NCBI RefSeq assembly: GCF_000340215.1
Contig: NW_006921550.1
Span: 124,001 to 188,000 of the forward strand
DNA: 64,000 nt
Reading direction: 5' to 3'
Origin: Pseudocercospora fijiensis CIRAD86
Lineage: Eukaryota > Ascomycota > Dothideomycetes > Mycosphaerellales > Mycosphaerellaceae
The notes under the pieces were generated by a model. The model saw only the letters and a list, made by a program, of their open reading frames with translations, had not been told where the DNA came from and did no database searches. Below are positions 1 to 10,352 of this stretch, one piece after another. Position numbers and translations under genes: made by a program. Each line of letters starts with the position of its first letter. The stretch's first letter is position 1.

Positions 1-24
1 TAACAACCGTACCCTTTCGGATAA

Positions 25-690
25 CATTTAGCAGATTAGGATTAGCAAGCTAGTACTAGCTATTAAGGCTCTAAATAAGGCATACAGTACCCGCTCTCGA
101 GGCGTAACCTTAAGTACGAGCGAGGTAGGCAATAATAGCGTCGATAGTATCGACAGCGCGGATACTCGTAGCTATAGCCCTAACGGATATAGCGGAGATT
201 ACGGTCTACTTAGTACTAGAGCTATTAATTAGGCAGATAAGCTATATATAGATGCTAATAGCTTTACTTAGCTAGGCGACGGTCTACTACCGGTAGGATA
301 TGTCCGAGTAGTATTAGGTAGGGACGACGATAAAAATAGCGATAGTAGTAGTAGCAATCTCGGCTTCTTTACTATAGCTAGCGGCATACTATACGGAGCA
401 ATACTCGCAGATCTAGATATGCTATAGTCTAACGATGCTAATCGTAACCTAGTTTGCGATGCTAGTAATACTAGCGCTAGTAGAATAGACAATAGCGACG
501 ACCTAACACTTATATATAGTACTATCTAAGAGACCGCTACTACTACTAGCCGTTTCGATTATACCGAGTATTAGGATCTAGACTAAGATTATAATAAGGC
601 TATTACAACAGCTATAGCTATAAACTAGGGTATTATAGCGATTAGGGATTAAATAAAAATAGCTTTTATATTCGGCATATTCGGTGCCTA
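25..690 (+). pseudogene. Decayed repeat-borne reading frame, unknown product
   Basis: Reading from about base 25 in one frame gives more than 200 codons interrupted only by TAG or TAA, as expected when CAG, CAA or TGG codons are hit by RIP. The conceptual product is Ser/Asp/Asn-rich in its middle (GRDDDKNSDSSSSNLG) and then more hydrophobic. I do not recognise a domain. It may be the end of another mobile-element protein starting outside the window. The frame is clear by eye; its identity is unknown. Confidence 0.45.
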
Positions 691-722
691 AGTATATCTA
701 ATCTAATGTATTTATTATTTAG

Positions 723-778
723 CTCTCGTTAATAGCTTCTAGTCGCTAGCCTAGCTTCTAGTCGCTAGCCTAGTATAT
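723..778. repeat. 19-bp direct repeat, two copies
   Basis: The unit agcttctagtcgctagcct occurs twice in tandem, and a diverged copy lies near 1350-1370. It belongs to the RIP-altered repeat block. Confidence 0.6.
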
Positions 779-828
779 AGCCTTAGGCACTAAACTAGTA
801 GCGGGCGGCTATTGCGTTAAAAGTACGG

Positions 829-1250
829 TTAGCGGCGAAGTAGTAGCGGTAGACTAGAGTGCGCGCCTAGCGGCGAAGTAGTAGCGGTAGACTAGAGTAC
901 GTACCTCGTCGGGGGTGCTTACAAAGTCGAAGGGTTTAGCTAGGCGTACGATAATAGCTTAATAGCTAGCTAGGCTAGGCGTACGATAATAGCTTAATAG
1001 CTAGCTAGGCTAGGCGTACGATAATAGTTTAATAGCTAGCTAGGCTAGGCGTACGATAATAGCTTAATAGCTAGGCGTACGATAATCGTTTAATAGCTAG
1101 CTAGGCTAGGCGTACGATAATCGCTTAATAGCTAGCTAGGCTAGGCGTACGATAATCGCTTAATAGCTAGCTAGGCTAGGCGTACGATAATCGCTTAATA
1201 ACTAGCGTTACTCTAACTAGCGGTTAGCGGCGAAGTAGTAGCGGTAGACT
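829..1250. repeat. Dispersed 31-bp repeat in three copies
   Basis: A unit beginning ttagcggcgaagtagtagcg and continuing to about 31 bp recurs near 829, 868 and 1226. The last two copies flank the 35-bp minisatellite. Confidence 0.7.
936..1212. repeat. 35-bp minisatellite, about 8 copies
   Basis: The core gtacgataat recurs at 946, 981, 1016, 1051, 1077, 1112, 1147 and 1182. The period is 35 bp, except for one 26-bp spacing caused by a 9-bp deletion. The unit contains aatagctagctaggctaggc. Late copies share gataatcg instead of gataatag, so the array expanded in steps. Confidence 0.9.
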
Positions 1251-1959
1251 AGAGAGCTACGTCGGCTAACGAGCGCAGAGCACATTCTATTATCGTGCCG
1301 AAGAGCTTTTTAAACTAGCTATAGCCTAATGCGAAGTCCTTGCCTATGCCTCTAGTCGCTAGCAATTCTAGCCTTAGGCATTAACTAGCAGTAGTCGGCG
1401 GCTATTACGTTGAAAGTGCGATAATATATAGCCGTTATTATTGCCTTGCTATTATAGCGTAAATAGCGCAATCCTATTAGTAGAGGCAAACCTCACCTAC
1501 GATGCGCTAATATAGACCTACGCTTCCTAGTTTAACTTCTTCTTCTTCTTCTTCTATATATACTAATATACTAATATACTAACACCCCTAGCAATATACT
1601 AGCTGTCGGCGTATGCAATAGTATCGATACCTCTTTGTCGTATATAGGTAGCTCTATAGCGATTAATACTATTCCTTACTAGTTCTGCGGCTTGCTACTA
1701 ATAGAGCCGCTTGTCTAATAGTTAAGGTTCCTCGGTAGGTAGTTTATTTAGTCCTTCTTTTAAGGTCTCTAATAGGCTTTGCCGACGCAAGACGTTGCGA
1801 AGGCGACTCTCCTAGCGAGTAGGTGCTCCTAGCGAGTAGGTATACTATAGCTTTAGCGGGCGTCGACTGCGTATTTAACCGAAAGAGTATAGTTTTATTA
1901 GAACATCGTAGTCTTAGTGCAAACTGCAGAGGTCTTAGATAGATTAGCGGAGGTAAAAA

Positions 1960-2150
1960 CTCTTTAGTAAGGTACACCTATAATGCGGCTAACAGTCTAA
2001 CTCGGTAAAAACTCTTTAGTAAGGTATACCTTAAGTAGCGGCTCGATAGCGACTCTCCTACTAAGTAGGTTAATAGGTTCGTAGCATTTCTATAGATCTA
2101 ACTCGGTAAAAACTCTTTAGTAAGGTATACCTTAAGTAGCGGCTACAGGC
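1960..2150. repeat. Diverged direct repeats of about 45 bp
   Basis: The segment ctcggtaaaaactctttagt with its continuation aaggtataccttaagtagcgg is found near 2000 and 2102, and an earlier partial copy (taaaaactctttagtaaggt) lies near 1954. Spacing is irregular, so these are short dispersed direct repeats, not a clean tandem array. Confidence 0.65.
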
Positions 2151-3374
2151 TTCCTACGTTCGGATTCTTTATAGGATAATATACGCGTATCTAGTTAAGT
2201 CGACGTAACGCCTTCGTTAGGACTGTTAGTTATAATAACCTTAGTCGTTACGTAAGGGCCTCTAGTGTACTTAAGCCCGAAGGCGCTTAGTCTTAGTCTT
2301 AGTCTTTACTGCTATACGACTGCAGCCCTTTACGTATTAAGACTGCTATTCGACTGTAGTACGCACCGATCCGAAAGCGTATTAAGACTATTATTCGACT
2401 ATAGTACGCCTCCTCTTCTATTCTAGCAAGCGCATTAACATTGCTATACGACTGCAACGCGCTCGACAACCCTTTTCTACGGTATCTCTAACACTAAGGG
2501 CGCGGTTATACTCTATTATTGTCTAGATACTAATAAGTGTCGCTTTAGCAATCGCTGTCGTGTTTCGCTTAATAAGTCCCGTCCTATATACCTTGTCTTC
2601 GGTTATACGTGCTATAGTTAGTAATAGAATGCGTTAATTGTTACGCATTACGCGTAGCATATAGGCTATATATAATGCTAGTATGCTTTAGAGTGTATGC
2701 TTCTATAGCCGCTTAGTGCCGCTAGTTAATTAGATCCCCGGACGCTACTATTCGTTTTCTCTGCCTTATATAGTAACTAGTTATCGGAATAATCGTTCTA
2801 GGGAGAGTCTAAGTAATAGAGGGCGTTAACGTAAGAGGGCTGTCGTAGCTTCTCGAAGGGTGCTTTTACGAGCGCTCGATATATATTATCGCCCTACGTA
2901 TCTATCCTTACTATATATATTATAGTGTCTATAAGAGCATACGGTGCAATAAGTATAGTGCTAGTCTCGCTAGTCTAGCTAGTAACTTCTCGCTAGTAAC
3001 TTCTCGCTAGTAACTTCTCGCTAGTGTTAGTAACTTCTCGGGTTTCGGAGGCGGTTCTTAGTGCCTAAGGCGGCCGTCGTTATCGTATTAGACACTTTTG
3101 TTAGCGCTATTTGCTAGAAATGCGCGCAATCGGCGTATCTCGCTATATTAGTAATATGCTATTATAAAAGTCGTAAAAGTCGTAAAGTCGGTATTGTAAA
3201 TGCGCGGAAGGAAGTAGCTATAACGTTTAATCCTACTAATTAAGCGCTCTACTATACTAAATCCGGGGTCTTAGCGGGACTCGGTATCCTTATCGCTTCC
3301 TCGAATTTACGCTTCTCGCCTAGCTCTTATATACTATCGATATCTACGACTATCTATAAACCCTCGTCGTAAAG

Positions 3375-3675
3375 AATACAATAGAAAAGCCTACTTAGCG
3401 AGCTTATAAGGATACAATAGAAGAGCCTACTTAGCGAGCTTATAAGGACACGATAGAAGAGCCTACTTAGCGAGCTTATAAGGATACGATAGAAGAGCCT
3501 ACTTAGCGAGCTTATAAGGATATAATAGAAGAGCCTACTTAGCGAGCTTATAAGGACATAATAGAAAAGCCTGCTTAGCGAGCTTATAAGGACACGATAG
3601 AAGAGCCTACTTAGCGAGCTTATAAGGACATAATAGAAGATCCTGCTTAGCGAGCTTATAAGGACATAATAGAAG
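3375..3675. repeat. 36-bp minisatellite, about 8 copies
   Basis: The word cct[a/g]cttagcgagctta recurs at 3390, 3426, 3462, 3498, 3534, 3570, 3606 and 3642, an exact 36-bp period. Copies differ at a few bases (gaagagcc or gaaaagcc, ctac or ctgc). A lone remnant lies at about 3948-3980. Confidence 0.92.
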
Positions 3676-3717
3676 CGCCAATTCTAGCGCTAGTACTAAT
3701 TCTAGTATAGGCTATAG

Positions 3718-3900
3718 CTAGTTTATTATACGCTAGCTCTCGTAGAAGCTAGTTTATTATACGCTAGCTCTCGTAGAAGCAACTTAACTAGGCATTATAC
3801 GCTAGCTCTCGTAGAAGCAGCTTAACTAGGCATTATACGCTAGCTCTCGCAGAAGCAGCTTAACTAGGCATTATACGCTAGCTCTCGTAGAAGCAACGCG
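3718..3900. repeat. 38-bp minisatellite, about 5 copies
   Basis: The unit contains cattatacgctagctctcg followed by tagaagcagcttaactagg. The first copies are shorter variants beginning agtttattatacgc. It directly follows the 36-bp array. Confidence 0.85.
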
Positions 3901-3997
3901 ATCGAGCGTAGTATTACGGCTTACTTTTCCGGGGATAGGACAAGGACTTAGCGAGCTTATAAGGATATAATAGAAGGGTAGTAAGGAAGGACCTTAT

Positions 3998-4264
3998 TAA
4001 ATGCCAATTCTAGCGCTAATTCTAGTGTTAATTCTAGTGCTAATTCTAGTGCTAATTCTAGTGCTATTTCTAGTGCTATTTTACCGCTAATTCTAGCGCC
4101 AATTCTAGCGCCAATTCTAGCGCCAATTCTAGCGCCAATTCTAGCGCCAATTCTAGCGCCAATTCTAGCGCTAATTCTAGCGCCAATTCTAGCGCTATTC
4201 TAGTGCTATTCTAGTACTAATTCTAGTACTAATTCTAGCGCTAATTCTAGCGCTAATTCTAGCT
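3998..4264. repeat. 12-bp satellite aattctagcgcc, about 21 copies
   Basis: Tandem copies of a dodecamer (aattctagcgcc, aattctagtgct and variants) fill this stretch. The left half is mostly gtgct-type and the centre is almost pure gcgcc-type, which suggests recent amplification of the centre after mutation. Confidence 0.92.
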
Positions 4265-5447
4265 TAGGCATCTATCTCTTCTTACGACGAGTTAGGCTCT
4301 CCTCGAGCAGGTTCTCTAGTAGGATGTCTGCGCTAATAAGAGCAAGGTTCTCTCGTGCCTTTAGAGTAAGCGATAGTATACGACGCGGGCGATTACTGCT
4401 TATAGCCTTACGAAGAGTAGACTTAGCGACCGATATTAGAGTACTATAATTACTATCCTCGTCCTCTCGTTAGCGCCGGCGGCGTAGTATCCGCTATGTT
4501 AGTATACGAGCAGATAAGGCCGTAGCACTATTATCCTAGATTAGATCTCTTATACGCTTACCTTTCGCCTTTAGTTAAAACTAAGACTACTTCCCCTAAG
4601 TCTTAGCCTTCCGATTGCCTACGATAGCCTTCTTTACTAGCGATATATTAGCGTCGCGAGACTTATTAGAATCCTATTATAGCTAGCAAAGACGATCCCG
4701 GGCTATAGGCGGAGGCTAAGTTAGTAGGTCGCTAGAATTGCCGTTATTTACTTCTATCGTATCCTCCGAGGCCTTCTTTCGCTCGGCCTACTTACGCTTC
4801 CGCTCCTCGTAGTACTCCTACTAGTCCGTAAAGGCCTAGCGAAAGCTATAGTTAATATACCGAAGGACGTTACCGAGCTTTAGCTTACTACGAAGGTTAT
4901 CGCCGCTAGCCTAATACTAGTTATCGAAGTCTAGCGCACTCTCTAGCATTTCCTCTCTATTTATACTAGTCGATTCCTCTTCTACGTCGCTAAGCGCCGG
5001 GTGCCGCATTGCATTATAGAGGTTCTATATATATCGGTCCTCGATAAGAGTATTCGATAGAAGAGTAAAGAAGTATATATTAAACCGGCCGCTAGCTTCG
5101 TTAGCCTTCCGGTCGAAGAACTTCTATAGATATAGCAGTAAGAAGAACTGCTTAGAGCCCTTATACGGTATAACTAGGGCTTTCGGTAGGCGTAGTGCCT
5201 ATTTATTCTATTAGAATACCGAGTCTAGATCGTAATTATAGACAATATTGCAGCAATCCTTACGATCTAGAGTCTCCTTAGGATCCTATAATCGGAGCTC
5301 TTCCTAGTATCGCTTATTAAGGATAGTACGTAGGCATCGAGGCGTCGCTATATACTAGCTATTAAATAGCAAGCGGAAGATGTCGGGGATCTTATTACGC
5401 TTCTCTATATTATTCTTAGACTAATTCTTACGCCTAGGCGCACAGAT

Positions 5448-5530
5448 ATTAGTATTAGTATTAGTATTAGCATTAGCATTAGCATTAGCATTAGCATTAG
5501 CATTAGCATTAGCATTAGCATTAGCCTTAG
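5448..5530. repeat. Hexanucleotide repeat ttagca/ttagta
   Basis: About 13 tandem copies of a 6-bp unit, ttagta at the left and ttagca at the right. It lies inside the decayed helicase frame on the opposite strand. Confidence 0.9.
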
Positions 5531-5619
5531 CCTAGGTTTCTAGTATAGCTTTGCCTATGCCTATACCTCTTAGAACGATAATAGTATCCTCGTTATCCTA
5601 ATCCTAGTCTAGGTCCCTA

Positions 5620-5719
5620 NNNNNNNNNNNNNNNNNNNNNNNNNNNNNNNNNNNNNNNNNNNNNNNNNNNNNNNNNNNNNNNNNNNNNNNNNNNNNNNNN
5701 NNNNNNNNNNNNNNNNNNN
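5620..5719. other. Assembly gap (100 N)
   Basis: Exactly 100 N characters, a conventional scaffold gap of unknown true size. It falls inside the helicase pseudogene, between conserved motif V on the right and the zinc-binding region on the left, so motif VI is not visible. Confidence 0.99.
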
Positions 5720-7062
5720 ATAACGAATTTGATATCGCTAATATTAGTGCCTATAGCGATCGCTAGTATACTAACTATAATACAGGTTAATAAACGAGCG
5801 CTAGGCTTCTTAAACTCGTTATATCGCAGATCCTTGTCGTAATTAGCGATATATGCGGTATAGAAAGCGACGACTTTATATACATTGTAGCCGGCATTGT
5901 TCTAGGTATACTTCTTAGTTAGATCTTCTTAGCCCTCTATTAGCTAGATAAGCTACTAACGCAGAATATAGGTTAGCTTATTAACCTTTCCCCGGCTATT
6001 AATAAATACGATCGCCTTGTCGATATTCATAGGTATAGCTTGTCTATTAGTTACGGCCTTCTTTAGCAATAGGTATAGCAAGTCGAAGTCGCTACGATAC
6101 TTCTAAGGAATAGTCTTAAATATATATATTATATCGATCCGGTCGATGCTCGTACGGATCCTTAGTCTTAAATACATCGCGGCTATTAGTGCGAAAGCCT
6201 CTATGCTTTAAGACGAATTCTAAGGTCTCCTATAATATAGTCGCTAAGGCACCTAGCTATAAGGTATTATTGCGGAAGAGACTACGAAGCGTATAGATTT
6301 AAGCGAATTCCTCCCGGAATTCCTTCTACTTATATACTAAGTATAGTTTATCGATAGTAATAAGGCTAATACGATCTCTAATCTTCTTAAAGACCTCTCG
6401 TAGTTCCGGCGTAGACGCTTACTCTAGACTATAGAAGATATAGTAGTAGTTACTAGCTACGATATTATCGTATATCTTTAGATCCTTACGCTTAGTCTCT
6501 ATAGAGATTATATAGCAACGTACGAGCTCGACATTGTTATATTCGGTAACTACGCCCTACTAGTTTAGCGCCCGTATTATCTAGTTAATATCGGCCTTCT
6601 ACTCTTTACCTAGGCGATTTAGAGGGATAATCTAGATATTAATACGACTAGTTAGTATTGTGTACGCCTAGTATATAAGACTCTTACTACCGCTAGTCTT
6701 CTCGATTATTATAATATCTATATCTACGAAGACGACGTTATAAAGCACCTCGCACTATAGGTCTAATAGGCTATATCCCTTACTAGGATAAAAGGTATCT
6801 AACACCTACTATAGGCTATTCTTAATAATGTTCCGCTAGAAAGGCATTGCCTCTCGTTCTAGGCTAGCATCCTATACTAATATCTAAATCTCTTCGAGTA
6901 TATACTATTTTATATCCTTAGCGGCTTTCTAGAAGTATGCTGTCTTCTACTGCGCTATATCTAGAAGCGCTAGCTTAGCCGACGACCAATTTGGCTTCTA
7001 GCGAGTATAGGCTTTGCGAGATAGCAGAATTAGTATAGTCTAGTTTTGTGCGCCTTGCTTCT

Positions 7063-7108
7063 ACTATTGCTTCTTCTACTATTACTTCTTCTACTATTGC
7101 TAGGGATT
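7063..7108. repeat. 18-bp repeat cttctactattgcttctt
   Basis: About 2.5 copies of an 18-bp unit. On the minus strand it encodes a Lys/Gln-rich stretch with RIP stops, N-terminal to the decayed helicase domain and in the same frame. Confidence 0.6.
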
Positions 7109-8403
7109 ATTAAACTTCCGGCCTACTAGATTAATAGACTAGCCTTTCTAGTTAGCCTTCTGCTTGTTACGACCCTTCTCGGGCCTACGAAGGAAGCTCC
7201 CTCCTACGAAGTAGACTAGATCTAGTACGGCAATGTAAGGTACTAGTAACTCTAGATCCGGTACTAGAGGCTAGCGTAGATATATAGTAAATCTAGGCTT
7301 AGGCTACTAATACGGCGGCTCTTGTTTAGTATTTAAGTTAGCTAGTATACAATCTAGAGCCTAGGTACGAAGGAAGCCGCCGTCTCCGAAGATAACTAGA
7401 TCCGGCGTAGCGATTCGAGGAATAGGCAAGTCTACTATATTATAGTAAATATAAGTCTTGCCTTCTTCGAAAGCTTCTACCTCTTCCTATTCTAATTCTA
7501 TTAACGGTCCTATATCGCGCGGCGGTCCTTAACGAGTAGCAGTACGTATAGATTAGTAGCGGTATATACGCTATCTACGGACTATACGCTAGAGAGTCTA
7601 GCCTTTAGCCTAGCGCTTAGCCTAGCGCTAGCGGCGGTGCTCTTAGAAGCGGATATAGCCCTCGAAGCGGTTAGTAACGATAGGCTCGTCTAGATCTTAA
7701 TATATAATAGGGTTACTATCCCTAGTAGCGAGGTAAGCCTACTAAGGAGCCTCGATAACTTCGTCGGTATCTATATTATATAGCGATCTACAGTTGCGCT
7801 ATACGGAGCTTTATAGGAGTGTCGAGGATATTAGATATATATATATAATACTAGAAATAGTAACGGAGGTATTAGATAAGTATATACGAAGTTGCGCGAA
7901 GTTGCACGTATCTAGTAAAGCGTATAGACTAAAAACAGCCGCGTTTTAGCCTAGTCTACCTAATAGGCCTTAGGACCTAATAACGCGACACTTTTACGCC
8001 TAGCAAATACTTAGAGGTTAGAGAGCGGCTAATTCTAAGGGTCCGCGCATCTCTCCTTTATTATAAACGGTAGTTGTTAGTATCGCTATAGAGGCAATCC
8101 GGACGCTGTTTGTATAGCGTTTTTTAAGAAGTAGTGTTTTCTAATTATTATTTCTATAGCTTTTACTAGATTTATATACAAATAGATAACTTAATGTCTT
8201 CGTGTATAGACGTAGGTATATCCTTATATATACTAAGCCCGCATTTAGGTAGTTGTTGTGCTATTCAACCTATTCTATATATATATAACGCTCGAACAGC
8301 CCGCTTTGCGACATTTGTCCTTAGGCTCTTCTACGAAGACATCTCTACTAGCACTATACTATATCGAGAAGAACCGAGATCCGATCGACGCTAAGAATGG
8401 GAT

Positions 8404-8497
8404 AGAAGGTAGAAGGTGGAAGGTGGAAGGTAGAAGGTAGAAGGTAGAAGGTAGAAGGTGGAAGGTGGAAGGTGGAAGGTAGTCACGACAGATGGAA
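8404..8497. repeat. GAAGGTR microsatellite at the repeat/gene border
   Basis: Roughly 11 tandem heptamers (gaaggta or gaaggtg) end at 8480, and one more copy lies at 8493. It sits exactly where RIP-type composition stops. Confidence 0.9.
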
Positions 8498-8499
8498 GG

Positions 8500-9042
8500 T
8501 GGGTAATGTCTACAAGAAGAGCCTGAGAAGGAGGTAGTATGCAGTCATAGCTGCAGTGACGAGTGTCTTTTCAAGTCTCTGCTTAGTATCATGAGTGCGA
8601 CGAGGCCTATTGACCACGGCGTTGTTCGTAATAAAGCGTTCATCGTCGACGCAGAGATATCAACGCAAGTCCAACCTGGATGAATGTTGCGGAGGACTTC
8701 GCCTCTTCCCCTTCCCCTGTTCAGTGCCAAGCCCTTGGGCTTCGTACTCGTGAAGTTTCAACTTCGTGAACTTCCCTCAAAGTATATTGCATCTCCTGGA
8801 CAATTGTTCAATGGACGAGCTTGCATGGTGGCTTGGGCTGGAAAGGAAGAAAGCGAGAGCGGATGCTGCTAGTCATAACGATGGGTGTTCTTGGAGAACA
8901 TGATTTTGATAGGGCGAAAGTCGCTGTGGACTGGGTATGAATTGGTATGGTACGGCAGACGCACTTGATTCCAAAATTCTATTCTCCTGACGCTTGTAGC
9001 GTCTATGTGCTGATTGTCTTCTTCAATAGCTTCCATTCGGCC
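8500..9042. other. Intergenic, no gene seen
   Basis: Normal base composition and only short open frames without coding character. It is downstream of the minus-strand cysteine-rich gene and probably holds its 3' UTR. Confidence 0.5.
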
Positions 9043-9858
9043 TCACGCTGCAGTAACAGCCAATCTCGCCGGTCCGTCAATATCTCCCGTCGTATCTCCC
9101 ACAGGCGTCGGAGTAGGCCCCGTACCTGTCGCCACAGCCGCATTCAAATCCGTCGTCTCCGCTGAAGCAGTCATACTCGTCGTAGTTTCACAAACCGGAA
9201 CCGTATACGCAGGCACGTCCGCCCCGGGACAAGAAGTATAACAACCCGGCCCATAAGTATTCCCACAATCATCAATCCTATAATCACAATTATACCCACA
9301 AGAATTCGTCCTCGTGGTTCTAATCACAGATTTCGAGAAACTCGATCTAAAAGCTCCGGAAGGACAACCAGGGTTCGTGAAACTTGGTGTCGTGTGTCCG
9401 GAACATACTGGGAAACAGCCTCCGTATTTGATGTCGCAGGTGTTGATGTAGTCGACGCAGATGACTTTGTCGCAGGTCGAGTTACTGCCGTATGGGGAGA
9501 GGTAGACGGGAGCGGAGGTAATCGTGCTGGCTGTATTTGAAGTGGTTACCGTTGATGTGTCTGGATAGCCAATGCTGCTGGGTGTGGTGGTGCTGTTCGT
9601 AGGACATGGTGGTGGAGTGAAAGAAGGCCAGGGTTCGCCAGAACATGCTTCGAAACAGCCTCCGTATTCTATTCCGCAATCGTTGACGTAGTCTGCGCAG
9701 ATCGTGCATGATGAAGAGGTTGCGGAGCTGGAGTCGAGGGTTGATGTCGGTCCATCTGATGTTTCAGAGACGGGTACTGGCGTGACGAAGACTGTGCTTT
9801 GTGCCAATGTCGTTGCTGTCAATACGAGAAGCAGTGCTACTATGCTAGTCGATGTCAT
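9043..9858 (-). CDS. Secreted protein with three cysteine-rich repeats
   Basis: A 271-residue intronless product. It begins with a clear signal peptide (MTSTSIVALLLVLTATTLAQ), so it is probably secreted or wall-bound. Three related modules of about 35 residues follow. Each has the pattern C-x(2-4)-C-x-[DY]-x(4)-[DN]-x-C-[DG]-x(3)-[YG]-G-x-C-[FY]-x(2)-C-[SP]-G and ends in a Pro/Thr segment with a final Cys. They are joined by Ser/Thr-rich linkers of likely O-glycosylated type. The tail is short and mildly hydrophobic and is not a convincing GPI signal. Even cysteine spacing suggests paired disulfides. I know no named family with this exact pattern. A candidate effector or wall protein is an inference from size, signal peptide and cysteine content. 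It is the first gene next to the repeat block. Confidence 0.8.
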   Translation of the reverse strand: MTSTSIVALLLVLTATTLAQSTVFVTPVPVSETSDGPTSTLDSSSATSSSCTICADYVNDCGIEYGGCFEACSGEPWPSFTPPPCPTNSTTTPSSIGYPDTSTVTTSNTASTITSAPVYLSPYGSNSTCDKVICVDYINTCDIKYGGCFPVCSGHTTPSFTNPGCPSGAFRSSFSKSVIRTTRTNSCGYNCDYRIDDCGNTYGPGCYTSCPGADVPAYTVPVCETTTSMTASAETTDLNAAVATGTGPTPTPVGDTTGDIDGPARLAVTAA

Positions 9859-10352
9859 AGTGACGGCTTCTGGAGCGATATGCTTTCGACAATCCTAGAA
9901 GGTGTGAACAGTGTTGTTGAGCATGGGCGTGTTTTGATGAACATCTACATGTAGCTGCTTAACAGTCAACGTCACTGTTATATTACGTACATTCCTCTTA
10001 CCCGTACCGCGCCTGGAGGAGACTCTGGCCGAGTCGTTTGGGGAGAAAGGAGCGAGCCAAGTCGTCTGAAGCAAGCAAGGCACAATGCAAGACCTTGGCG
10101 ACACCGAGATGTCACTTCTGAAACGGTATGTTTCAACGTGGGTATCGATAGCGTATGAGCAGATATGAATCCTGTAGATGCAAAGGTTGACTTCCGATTG
10201 ATGGACTCATTGAGTGTACTGAGCATCCTTGTATGTCTTGCTCATTATCGAGCCTCCAAGACCGTCGCACTCCATACATTTTGAAAGGTGGATCGTGACA
10301 ATGACCTTGAAGAAAATGCTGCAATTAATCGTAAGCAATGCCCCTCAGCACT
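9859..10352. other. Intergenic region between minus-strand genes
   Basis: No convincing coding frame. It should hold the promoter of the cysteine-rich gene and the 3' end of TYR1. Confidence 0.5.

Larger units (their letters stand above)
4440..7160 (-). pseudogene. RIP-killed RecQ-type DEAH helicase
   Basis: Read on the minus strand, one frame from about 7160 down to the N gap carries a helicase order. Motif I is seen as TSGSKSLIYQ near 6690, motif Ia as IIPLNRLGKE near 6610, a motif II equivalent as ITIDKLYLVYK near 6350, and a motif III equivalent as LGALATIL near 6250. The C-lobe follows with IVFINSRGKVNK near 6010 and SILAIAIGTNISDIKFVI near 5725. Left of the gap, ATPRCLRTILNKRY and DRKDCCNIVYNYD near 5215-5345 look like the cysteine module of RecQ proteins. 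A charged tail runs to about 4440. Dozens of TAG/TAA stops sit where Gln or Trp codons are expected, and one frameshift lies near 6180-6260. Similar RecQ-like helicases are known as subtelomeric (telomere-linked) and repeat-borne genes in fungi. Whether this copy is subtelomeric cannot be judged here. Confidence 0.75.
1..8395. repeat. RIP-mutated repeat block
   Basis: CpA and TpG dinucleotides are scarce across this stretch, while TpA (CTAG, TTAG, TAGC, ATAG words) is very abundant and CpG is retained. In Pezizomycotina this pattern is the footprint of repeat-induced point mutation acting at CpA (TpG on the other strand). The block holds decayed coding frames and several tandem arrays, listed separately, and no intact gene. 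Composition changes abruptly at about 8400 to ordinary fungal sequence. Dinucleotide frequencies were judged by eye and not computed. Confidence 0.9.

Noticed and set aside
3375..4264. CRISPR-like regular repeats
   Set aside because: Units are contiguous with no unique spacers and the genome is fungal, so these are minisatellites.
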